From assembly GCA_021850345.1 (NCBI GenBank), contig JAJZMN010000214.1:1-11173 (forward strand): a DNA stretch of 11,173 nucleotides. Direction: 5' to 3'. A model generated the notes under the pieces. It made no database searches. It was given only the letters and a program-made list of their open reading frames with translations, and was not told the origin of the DNA. The first letter of the stretch is position 1. Each line of letters opens with the position of its first letter. The stretch comes from Actinomycetes bacterium (GTDB lineage: Bacteria > Actinomycetota > Acidimicrobiia > Acidimicrobiales > RAAP-2). This document shows positions 1 to 5,405 of this stretch, in pieces. Made by a program: the position numbers and the translations under genes.

Positions 1-173
1 TAGTCCCAGGTCACGGGCTCGCGTAGTAACACGACCTCCGGGTCACGACGTGCCTCTTCTCCCTGTTCAAAGGCACATTCCGGCCACATTGCGTGCCTAC
101 CATCTCAGTAAGTCCGGTCCTGTGCCCTGCCCCCGTTGCCCCCTGTGCCCCAAAACCGCTGCCACCCGCTCCG
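1..173. other. Left-edge stretch with no convincing gene
   Basis: This is the region downstream of the methyltransferase, running to the left window edge. It is less GC-rich than the genes, and C-rich runs occur near 119-150. On the minus strand a frame from an ATG at 89-87 stays open to the edge for 29 codons. It contains TTA and CTA codons and many A/T third positions, unlike the neighbouring genes, so I do not call it. I see no tRNA, no inverted repeat followed by a T-run, and no clear promoter. Confidence 0.4.
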
Positions 174-755
174 CTACCGGACGGGCGATCGATGAACGCT
201 CACGGCGTAGTCACCACCGGGCAAGAACGGTGCCCGATCCCAGGTGGCGAACCGCGCTTCCAGCCTGAGACCTGCCGAGCTCGCCATCGCGTCGTAGTCG
301 GCAAGCGCCAGCCCGGCACCGAGTGAGAAGCCGGCAACGAGGCGGCCGCTGGGCTCGAGGTGCGCGCACAGCCGGTCCACGACTGCCGGTTCGCTGCCGG
401 GATCCACGAAGAGCAGCACGTTTCCCGCCATGACGATGAGGTCGAACCGGCGACCGAGGTTGAGACCGGCGAGATCCGCTTGCACCCACGTGAGCTCGGG
501 CGCTTTGCCGCGCGCTGCCGCGAGCATGGCCGGGTCGATGTCCACGCCGACGACTTCCACGCCGCGGACGGCGAGCTCGATCGCGACCCGACCAGTGCCG
601 CAGCCGGCGTCGAGCACCGTCGCTGGCGCAAACGAAGAGACGAGGGTCGCTTCACCGTGCACGTCCACCCCCGAGGCCGCCAGTTGTTCGAATCGCCGGT
701 CGTAGGCCTGCCCACGGGGGACGCCGGACGAAGTCCACCGGCTTTCTCGGCTCAT
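174..755 (-). CDS. Class I SAM-dependent methyltransferase
   Basis: This 193-residue protein is a probable cytoplasmic methyltransferase; its substrate cannot be told from the sequence. It has a Rossmann-type SAM-binding fold. Motif I is VLDAGCGTG (residues 47-55), the acidic end of strand 2 is VGVDID (69-74), and QADLAGL (92-98) is followed by a hydrophobic strand FDLIVMAGNVLLF (104-116). The length fits a stand-alone methyltransferase-11/25-type domain with no extra module. The ATG at 755 is chosen because the frame further upstream is Arg-rich and lies antisense to dapD. The start is only 17 bp from the divergent dapD start. A possible -10 (CAGACT, 767-762) lies 6 nt before the ATG, so the message may be leaderless. 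Its role beside lysine synthesis genes is unknown, and the shared promoter may be accidental. Confidence 0.85.
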   Translation of the reverse strand: MSRESRWTSSGVPRGQAYDRRFEQLAASGVDVHGEATLVSSFAPATVLDAGCGTGRVAIELAVRGVEVVGVDIDPAMLAAARGKAPELTWVQADLAGLNLGRRFDLIVMAGNVLLFVDPGSEPAVVDRLCAHLEPSGRLVAGFSLGAGLALADYDAMASSAGLRLEARFATWDRAPFLPGGDYAVSVHRSPVR

Positions 756-758
756 CGG

Positions 759-764
759 TACAGT
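759..764 (+). promoter_or_regulatory. Likely -10 element of a leaderless dapD promoter
   Basis: TACAGT fits the actinobacterial TANNNT -10 pattern and ends 8 nt before the GTG start of dapD, so transcription would begin at or next to the start codon. No Shine-Dalgarno sequence fits in the 17-bp gap, and there is no clear -35. A possible opposing -10 for the methyltransferase (762-767) overlaps it. This is inferred from spacing only. Confidence 0.5.
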
Positions 765-772
765 CTGGCTGC

Positions 773-1597
773 GTGGAAGCCCTGCGTCAGCGCATTGAAG
801 TGCTCTGGGAGCGCATCGACGAGCTCTCACCGGCGGACGACGAAGCCGTCGAGACCGTGGCCGAGGCCGTGGAGCTCCTCGACCAAGGTGCGGTGCGGGT
901 CGCCGAGACCGGACCCGGCGGTGAGACGATCGTCCACGAGTGGTTGAAGAAGGCGATCCTGCTCCTCTTTCGGGTGCGAGAGCTCGAGACCACCGAGGTC
1001 GGCCCATTCGAGTTCGTCGACAAGCTCCCCTTGAAGCGTGACTTCGCCCGGGCGCAGGTACGCGTCGTGCCGGGAGCGTCGGCGCGATGGGGCTCGTACC
1101 TCGCGCCGGGGGTGGTCCTCATGCCTTCGTACGTGAACATCGGCGCGCGCGTGGGAGAACAGTCCATGGTGGACACGTGGGCGACCGTCGGATCGTGCGC
1201 ACAGATCGGGGCCCGCGTCCATCTCTCGGGTGGAGTGGGCATCGGCGGCGTGCTGGAGCCACCCAACTCCGTGCCGGTTGTCGTCGAGGACACAGCGCTC
1301 GTGGGCAGTCGCTGCATGATCACCCAGGGGGCGCGCGTGGGTCGCGGGGCAGTGCTCGGCGAGGGCACCATCTTGAACCCGTCGATCCCGGTGTTCGACG
1401 CCGACACCGGAGAGGAGCTCGGGCGAGGCGTTGTGCCGCCGTGGACCGTGGCGGTCTCGGCTGCGAGACGTCGCGAGTTCGCAGGCGGCGAGTTCTTCCT
1501 GCCGTGCGTCCTCGTCATCAAGCGCCTCGAAGAGGGCGAGCGGCACGACAAGGCGCAGCTCAACGCGTTGCTTCGGGCTCACGGAGTCTCGACGTGA
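773..1597 (+). CDS. dapD: 2,3,4,5-tetrahydropyridine-2,6-dicarboxylate N-succinyltransferase DapD
   Basis: DapD transfers a succinyl group from succinyl-CoA to tetrahydrodipicolinate in the succinylase branch of lysine and meso-diaminopimelate synthesis. It is a cytoplasmic, normally trimeric enzyme. The 274 residues equal the E. coli length and align with it almost throughout: a helical N-terminal domain (about 1-95, with HEWLKKAILL at 55-64), then a left-handed beta-helix of hexapeptide repeats. Signature blocks are MPSYVNIGA (117-125), MVDTWATVGSCAQIG (132-146) and HLSGGVGIGGVLEP (150-163). The catalytic Asp of the DTWATVGS motif is present (D134). The position matching E. coli Glu189 is Met182 in my alignment, which is odd for the family. 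The start is a GTG with no ribosome-binding site, consistent with leaderless expression. The stop overlaps the dapE start, so the two form an operon. Confidence 0.95.
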   Translation: MEALRQRIEVLWERIDELSPADDEAVETVAEAVELLDQGAVRVAETGPGGETIVHEWLKKAILLLFRVRELETTEVGPFEFVDKLPLKRDFARAQVRVVPGASARWGSYLAPGVVLMPSYVNIGARVGEQSMVDTWATVGSCAQIGARVHLSGGVGIGGVLEPPNSVPVVVEDTALVGSRCMITQGARVGRGAVLGEGTILNPSIPVFDADTGEELGRGVVPPWTVAVSAARRREFAGGEFFLPCVLVIKRLEEGERHDKAQLNALLRAHGVST

Positions 1598-2697
1598 CGT
1601 CGGTGGCGCCACGAGATCTCCTCGAGTCGACCGCCGAGCTCGTCTCGATCCCCTCGGTGAGCCGCCACGAGTCCGTGCTCGCGGATCGCGTGGCCACGCA
1701 GCTCCTCCGGCACCCGTGGCTCGAGGTCACGCGCATCGGCGACAACGTGGTCGCGAGGACCGCCCTCGGGCGAGCCCAGCGGCTCCTTGTCGCCGGTCAC
1801 CTGGACACCGTCCCTCCAGCGGACAACGAAACGGGGCGCATCGCCGACGGGGCGGTCTGGGGCCTGGGAGCGTGCGACATGAAAGGTGGTGTCGCCGTGA
1901 TCCTCGACCTTGCGGAGGCGTGCACGGAACCGGCCGTCGATGTGACCTGGTGCCTCTACGCCCGCGAGGAGATCGAACGCGACGAGAACGGGCTGCTCGA
2001 GCTGTGGGAAGCCCGCCCCGACCTTCTCGAAGCGGACGCGGCGGTGCTCTGCGAGCCGTCCGACGCGCGTGTGGAGGCCGGATGCCAGGGCAGCCTTCGA
2101 GCCGAGATCCATCTGGGCGGGGTGCGGGCCCACTCCGCTCGCCCCGCCCAGGGCCGCAACGCGATCCACCGGCTGGCGCCGGTGCTCGATCGTCTCTCAC
2201 GCTGGAGGGGACGGAACGTCGAGATCGATGGGTGCGACTTCGACGAGCAACTGCAGGCGGTCTTCGTCTCCGGTGGCGTCGCCGGGAACGTCGTGCCTGA
2301 CCATGTCGTGCTCTCGGTCAACCACCGCTTCGCTCCTGACCGCGACTCGGCGGCAGCGTACGGGGCCTTGCTCGAGCTCACCGAGGGATTGCTCGAGGAG
2401 GCACTCGGCGACCGCGTGGTACTCGTCGACGCGGCCGACGGCGCCCCACCCGGCCTCGGCCATCCGCTCCTCGCAGCACTTGTCGAGCTGAGCGGGTACT
2501 CCCCGCGGGCAAAGCTCGGCTGGACCGACGTTGCGACGATGTGGGCCCACGGCGTGCCTGCCACGAACTTCGGGCCAGGGGATCCTCTGCTTGCGCATCA
2601 TCCTGACGAGCACGTGACCCGAACGTCGCTCGAGCGCGCCCGAGTGGTACTGGGTGCGCTGCTCTACGAGGGCGGGCAAGCTCCCGGGCAGCCATGA
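1594..2697 (+). CDS. dapE: Succinyl-diaminopimelate desuccinylase DapE
   Basis: DapE is an M20-family di-zinc hydrolase that splits N-succinyl-LL-diaminopimelate into succinate and LL-diaminopimelate. The 367-residue protein shows the expected metal ligands and catalytic residues: AGHLDTVP (H69, D71), GACDMKGG (D95), YAREE (E125 as catalytic base, E126), CEPSD (E154) and AHHPDEH (most likely H335). The dimerisation/lid domain lies at about 165-275, with GGVRAHSARP at 175-184. The start is the GTG at 1594, which overlaps the dapD stop as GTGA and implies translational coupling. The open frame reaches further upstream, but only antisense-like Arg-rich sequence inside dapD lies there. The aminotransferase between DapD and DapE (DapC) is not in this window. 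ArgE/CPG2-type peptidases share the fold, but the dapD partner makes DapE the best call. Confidence 0.93.
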   Translation: MTSVAPRDLLESTAELVSIPSVSRHESVLADRVATQLLRHPWLEVTRIGDNVVARTALGRAQRLLVAGHLDTVPPADNETGRIADGAVWGLGACDMKGGVAVILDLAEACTEPAVDVTWCLYAREEIERDENGLLELWEARPDLLEADAAVLCEPSDARVEAGCQGSLRAEIHLGGVRAHSARPAQGRNAIHRLAPVLDRLSRWRGRNVEIDGCDFDEQLQAVFVSGGVAGNVVPDHVVLSVNHRFAPDRDSAAAYGALLELTEGLLEEALGDRVVLVDAADGAPPGLGHPLLAALVELSGYSPRAKLGWTDVATMWAHGVPATNFGPGDPLLAHHPDEHVTRTSLERARVVLGALLYEGGQAPGQP

Positions 2698-2731
2698 GCA
2701 GTCCGAGCCGGGACCCCGCGGCGAGATCGCG

Positions 2732-3361
2732 TCAGAGTCGGCGCAAGACCGTCACCACTTTGCCGTAGACGGTGACGTCGTCCGGGGTGAACTCCATCGG
2801 TGCGAGCGCGGAGTTGCGCGGGGTGAGGACGACCTTTCCTCCCCGCCGGGAGAGGACCTTTACGGTTGCCTCGTCGCCGGGGATTCCCGCGACGACCGTG
2901 TCGCCGTTGTCCGCCTCGGGCTGCTGGCGGACCACCACGTAATCGCCGTCGAAGATTCCCGCTTCGATCATCGAGTCCCCGCGGACACGCAGCATGAACA
3001 GCGAACCCGTGCCCGTGAAGTCCTCGGGCAGGGCGACGATCTCCTCGACGTTCTCTTGCGCGAGCACCCCGGTGCCGGCGGCGACGTCGCCGACGAGCGG
3101 GACGTGGCGCACGGGTCCCGCGGCCATGGCGACTTGGGAGGTCGGCTCGTAGCGGACCTGGATCGCCCGGGGCTTCGTCGGGTCCCTCAGGAGGTAGCCC
3201 TCACGCTGCAGGACGGCGAGATGGCTGTGAACGGTGGCCGACGAGGTGAGCCCGACCGCTTCGCCGATCTCGCGCACCGAGGGGGGATAGCCCCGCTCGC
3301 GCAGGCAGTCACCGATGTACTCGAGGATCTGCTGCCGCTTCCCGCTGAGTGCCTGCGCCAT
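2732..3361 (-). CDS. lexA: SOS response transcriptional repressor LexA
   Basis: LexA represses DNA-damage genes and is inactivated by RecA-stimulated self-cleavage. The 209-residue protein has an N-terminal winged-helix domain (about 1-70, with SVREIGEAVGLTSSATVHSH at 28-47) and a C-terminal S24-type peptidase domain. The cleavage bond is Ala95-Gly96 in GDVAAGTG. The catalytic serine is S130 in RGDSM and the lysine is K168 in ATVKVL, so the serine-lysine pair is complete. The ATG at 3361 is preceded by GAGGGGG with an 8-nt gap. Upstream in-frame sequence runs through the SOS operators and is not coding. The gene converges on dapE across 34 bp and diverges from the LysM gene. Two SOS boxes cover its own promoter, so it should be autoregulated. 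Confidence 0.97.
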   Translation of the reverse strand: MAQALSGKRQQILEYIGDCLRERGYPPSVREIGEAVGLTSSATVHSHLAVLQREGYLLRDPTKPRAIQVRYEPTSQVAMAAGPVRHVPLVGDVAAGTGVLAQENVEEIVALPEDFTGTGSLFMLRVRGDSMIEAGIFDGDYVVVRQQPEADNGDTVVAGIPGDEATVKVLSRRGGKVVLTPRNSALAPMEFTPDDVTVYGKVVTVLRRL

Positions 3362-3395
3362 CGTCACAACCCCCTCGTAGGCTCGCCATCGTGGG

Positions 3396-3409
3396 CGAAC
3401 GTGTGTTTG
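3396..3409. promoter_or_regulatory. SOS box 1 (lexA proximal)
   Basis: CGAAC-GTGT-GTTTG is a LexA operator with one departure from the CGAAC-N4-GTTCG palindrome. It lies just downstream of the lexA -10, around the expected lexA transcription start (about 3408), where bound LexA would block initiation. Confidence 0.75.
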
Positions 3410-3414
3410 CCGAG

Positions 3415-3443
3415 AGGATAGCCAAGTCACCGGGCCGGAGCAA
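3415..3443 (-). promoter_or_regulatory. lexA promoter
   Basis: On the minus strand, TTGCTC (3443-3438) and TATCCT (3420-3415) are separated by exactly 17 bp, which fits a primary sigma-factor promoter. SOS box 2 overlaps the -35 and box 1 covers the start point. The predicted leader is about 47 nt and contains the GAGGGGG ribosome-binding site. Confidence 0.7.
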
Positions 3444-3454
3444 ACATCTGTTCG
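3441..3454. promoter_or_regulatory. SOS box 2 (over the lexA -35)
   Basis: CAAAC-ATCT-GTTCG has one mismatch to the CGAAC-N4-GTTCG palindrome. It overlaps the lexA -35 element. It also lies just upstream of the opposite-facing LysM promoter, so one bound dimer could affect both genes. Confidence 0.75.
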
Positions 3455-3463
3455 TCGGGACGC

Positions 3464-3493
3464 TTGACAACGAACAGACGTTCGTGATGGGAT
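3464..3493 (+). promoter_or_regulatory. Promoter of the LysM gene
   Basis: A perfect -35 TTGACA (3464-3469) is followed after 18 bp by TGGGAT (3488-3493). An extended -10 dinucleotide TG lies at 3485-3486. SOS box 3 fills the spacer and box 4 lies just downstream of the expected start (about 3500). A consensus -35 hidden under operators is typical of a strong promoter held off until damage. The leader to the ATG at 3600 would be about 100 nt. Confidence 0.65.
3471..3484. promoter_or_regulatory. SOS box 3 (between -35 and -10 of the LysM promoter)
   Basis: CGAAC-AGAC-GTTCG has perfect palindromic arms. It lies wholly within the spacer between TTGACA and TGGGAT, so LexA bound here should exclude RNA polymerase. 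Confidence 0.85.
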
Positions 3494-3502
3494 CGGGGAG
3501 GG

Positions 3503-3516
3503 CGAACTGATGTTCG
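3503..3516. promoter_or_regulatory. SOS box 4 (downstream of the LysM promoter start)
   Basis: CGAAC-TGAT-GTTCG has perfect palindromic arms and lies at about +4 to +17 of the predicted LysM transcript. The distance between the centres of boxes 3 and 4 is 32 bp, about three helical turns. The ATG inside it (3510) is in frame with the LysM gene, but I do not take it as the start. Confidence 0.85.
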
Positions 3517-3520
3517 TCGC

Positions 3521-3554
3521 CGGAGTGGACCGCCGGAGTGGACCGCCGGAGTGG
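3521..3554. repeat. 13-bp tandem repeat in the LysM leader
   Basis: The unit CGGAGTGGACCGC occurs at 3521-3533 and 3534-3546, followed by the first 8 bases of a third copy at 3547-3554. It sits in the untranslated leader between SOS box 4 and the ribosome-binding site. The function is unknown; it may be a replication-slippage product. Confidence 0.8.
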
Positions 3555-3587
3555 CCCAACGGGCTGCCGGCTCCCGAAGGCAGGGGA

Positions 3588-3593
3588 GAGGAG
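3588..3593 (+). promoter_or_regulatory. Ribosome-binding site deciding the LysM start
   Basis: GAGGAG lies 6 nt before the ATG at 3600, within a purine-rich run (3582-3600). This favours 3600 over the upstream in-frame ATG at 3510. Confidence 0.8.
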
Positions 3594-3599
3594 CGAGAG

Positions 3600-4148
3600 A
3601 TGGCGATCGCAGCGATGCTTGACCAAGACGCCGCCGCGTGGTCCGTGGAGACGCTTCGGGCCGCGTGGCCCCGTCCGGCACTCCGAGTGGTGCCAGAAGG
3701 GAGCGACGCTGACATCACGGAGATCAGCGCCGTCTCCGCGCAGCCGGTGGGCGCCGTGGCCGCCCGCACCGGAGCGGGGTCGAAGCGGGCTGTCGGTCAG
3801 GCTGTGGCCCCTCCGGGAGTACGCATCGGCGTGGACGTCGGGCAGCGACGTGCCCGGAGAGCTGCCGTGCAGCGAGGTCGGCGTGGCGTGGTCCTCGCCA
3901 TCCTCACCGCGGGGCTCGTCTGTGGGCTTTCCCTGCCTCTCAGTGCCCTCGGGGGATCCTCGGGTGCCCGGTACGCCGGCCTCGACGTCTCGAGAGCGGC
4001 GGTCTACGTGGTACGACCGGGTGACACGCTGTGGTCGATCGCCCTCCGCTTCGACCGCGGTGGAGATCCGAGGCCGCTGGCCGAGGCGATCGCCAAGGAG
4101 ACTGGATCGGCAGTGGTGGTGCCCGGCGAGCACATCGCGATTCCCTGA
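3600..4148 (+). CDS. LysM-domain membrane protein, probable SOS cell-division suppressor (YneA/ChiZ/DivS type)
   Basis: This 182-residue protein has a disordered Ala/Arg-rich cytoplasmic N-terminus (1-95, strongly basic at 83-95), one transmembrane helix (about 96-118, RGVVLAILTAGLVCGLSLPL) and an outside LysM domain (135-182, YVVRPGDTLWSIALRF to the C-terminus). LysM binds peptidoglycan. The same layout, divergent from lexA and next to nrdR, is seen in ChiZ (Rv2719c) of M. tuberculosis; YneA and DivS are the counterparts in Bacillus and Corynebacterium. These proteins delay septation during DNA damage. The ATG at 3600 is chosen because GAGGAG (3588-3593) lies 6 nt upstream; the in-frame ATG at 3510 lies inside an SOS box with no ribosome-binding site. 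No separate hydrolase domain is visible. Division arrest is inferred from family and context. Confidence 0.85.
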   Translation: MAIAAMLDQDAAAWSVETLRAAWPRPALRVVPEGSDADITEISAVSAQPVGAVAARTGAGSKRAVGQAVAPPGVRIGVDVGQRRARRAAVQRGRRGVVLAILTAGLVCGLSLPLSALGGSSGARYAGLDVSRAAVYVVRPGDTLWSIALRFDRGGDPRPLAEAIAKETGSAVVVPGEHIAIP

Positions 4149-4189
4149 CGAGGTGTCTCCGTCGACCGGGAGCGGCGGTGCGACAGCAG

Positions 4190-4195
4190 TAACGT
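4190..4195 (+). promoter_or_regulatory. Possible -10 of a leaderless nrdR promoter
   Basis: TAACGT fits TANNNT and ends 7 nt before the nrdR GTG. No Shine-Dalgarno sequence precedes that GTG. nrdR could thus be made from its own leaderless message in addition to read-through from the LysM gene. No clear -35 is seen. Confidence 0.45.
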
Positions 4196-4202
4196 CGCAG
4201 GC

Positions 4203-4673
4203 GTGCGGTGCCCATGGTGTGGCGCAGATGACGACCGGGTGGTCGATTCGCGAATGTCCGACGAAGGCGCGGCCATTCGTCGGCGTCGCGAGTGCCTCGG
4301 GTGTGGGCGGCGATTCACCACGTTCGAGCGAGTCGAAGAGCAACCGATGTGGGTGGTGAAACGGTCGGGCCAACGCGAGCCGTTCGACCGGGCGAAGCTG
4401 ATCGCCGGTGTGCAAGCCGCGTGCAAGAACCGACCGGTCACGGACGGCATGCTCCAAAGCCTCGCGAGTCGCGTCGAAGAGTCGTTGCGCGCCGCATCCC
4501 TTGAGTCCACGAGCCAACAAGTGGGGATGGCCGTCCTCGAGCAGCTGCAGGGGATCGACGACGTGGCGTACCTGCGGTTCGCGAGCGTCTACAAGGGCTT
4601 CGAGGACGTCGGCGACTTTCAGCGGGAGGTCGGTCTGCTGATCAAGACGACCGAGCCCAAGCAGCGGGCGTGA
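4203..4673 (+). CDS. nrdR: Transcriptional repressor NrdR
   Basis: NrdR represses ribonucleotide reductase genes in response to the ATP/dATP balance. The 156-residue protein starts with a zinc ribbon: MRCPWC (C3, C6) and CLGCGRRFTTFER (C31, C34), with the basic DNA-binding stretch IRRRREC (25-31). An ATP-cone domain follows (about 48-140): WVVKRSGQREPFDRAKL at 50-66, LASRVEESLR at 86-95, DDVAYLRFASVYKGF at 119-133. The length is normal for the family. The GTG start directly opens the first zinc-binding motif, so no longer start is plausible. It lies 54 nt after the LysM gene and 18 nt before the PIG-L gene, all in one direction. The lexA/LysM/nrdR order matches mycobacteria. No nrd structural gene is in the window, and I did not identify an NrdR box. 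Confidence 0.96.
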   Translation: MRCPWCGADDDRVVDSRMSDEGAAIRRRRECLGCGRRFTTFERVEEQPMWVVKRSGQREPFDRAKLIAGVQAACKNRPVTDGMLQSLASRVEESLRAASLESTSQQVGMAVLEQLQGIDDVAYLRFASVYKGFEDVGDFQREVGLLIKTTEPKQRA

Positions 4674-4691
4674 CCGCAGGCGGTTGACCTC

Positions 4692-5405
4692 ATGGCCGAC
4701 CTTGTGACCTGGGTTCCGAAGGTGGCCCTTGCCGTCTACGCGCATCCCGACGACGCGGACGTCGCCTGCGGCGGCACCCTCGCGAGCTGGGCGAAGCAAG
4801 GCTGTGACGTGCATCTCTTGGTCTGCACCGACGGCGGTCGCGGCACCACCGACACCGAGTCCAGTCCTGAAAGGCTGGCCGTCCGCCGGGCAGGGGAGCT
4901 CGCTGCCGCCGCCGACATCATCGGCCTCGCCACCCACCGCGTGCTCGGAGCCACCGACGGGGAGCTCGATCGACGGCAGACATTCGTGGGTGAGCTCGTT
5001 GCAGTCGTGCGGTCGCTCAAGCCAGAAGCCGTGCTCGGGCACGATCCCACGGCCGTCTTCTTCGGCCAGGAGTACTTCAACCACCGCGACCATCGCACCG
5101 CTGGATGGGCGACGCTCGACGCGTTGTCGCCGTCCGCCGCGCTCCCGCACTACTTCCCTGAGGCGGGACCACCGCACCAGGTGTCCGTCGCCTACTTGTC
5201 GGGAACCCTCGAACCGGACGTCTGGGTCGACATCGGCGAGACCATCGAAGTCAAGACCGCAGCCGTCGAGTGCCATCGGAGCCAGTTCGCCGATGCGGAC
5301 GCCGGATGGGCGGCCGAGGCGGTGCGGCGACGCGCCGAGGAGGAAGGTCGCCGCGCCGGCGTCGTCCATGCGGAGGGTTTCCGGCGGCTCCGGCTCAGTG
5401 GCTGA
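4692..5405 (+). CDS. PIG-L/LmbE family N-acetylglucosaminyl deacetylase-like protein
   Basis: This 237-residue protein is a probable zinc-dependent N-deacetylase. The hallmark AHPDD motif is present (A17-H18-P19-D20-D21, in VYAHPDDADVACGGTL), as is the second metal motif HRDH (H131, H134, in NHRDHRTAG). TDGGRGT (47-53) is also typical. The family includes MshB and Mca of mycothiol metabolism and GlcNAc-phosphatidylinositol de-N-acetylases; the sequence does not let me choose among these. It has no signal peptide or membrane segment, so it should be cytoplasmic. The start is the ATG 18 nt after nrdR, with only a weak AGGCGG (4678-4683) upstream. Its 3' end overlaps the proposed dinB start by 8 nt, suggesting coupled translation. 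Its place in a damage-response gene group is unexplained. Confidence 0.88.
   Translation: MADLVTWVPKVALAVYAHPDDADVACGGTLASWAKQGCDVHLLVCTDGGRGTTDTESSPERLAVRRAGELAAAADIIGLATHRVLGATDGELDRRQTFVGELVAVVRSLKPEAVLGHDPTAVFFGQEYFNHRDHRTAGWATLDALSPSAALPHYFPEAGPPHQVSVAYLSGTLEPDVWVDIGETIEVKTAAVECHRSQFADADAGWAAEAVRRRAEEEGRRAGVVHAEGFRRLRLSG

Noticed and set aside
1..89. A partial minus-strand gene starting at ATG 89 and leaving the window
   Set aside because: There are only 29 codons, with TTA and CTA and many A/T third positions. It has no ribosome-binding site and no recognisable motif, and cannot be decided without the neighbouring sequence.
756..1007. A longer methyltransferase reaching into dapD
   Set aside because: The extra 84 residues are Arg/Pro-rich antisense sequence of dapD with no family similarity.
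1087..1593. A longer dapE starting inside dapD
   Set aside because: This stretch is out-of-frame dapD sequence, whereas GTG 1594 gives the normal M20 N-terminus.
3510..3599. An earlier LysM start at the ATG in SOS box 4
   Set aside because: It has no ribosome-binding site, its leader would be only about 10 nt, and the added residues are encoded by the 13-bp tandem repeat. The ATG at 3600 has a good GAGGAG.
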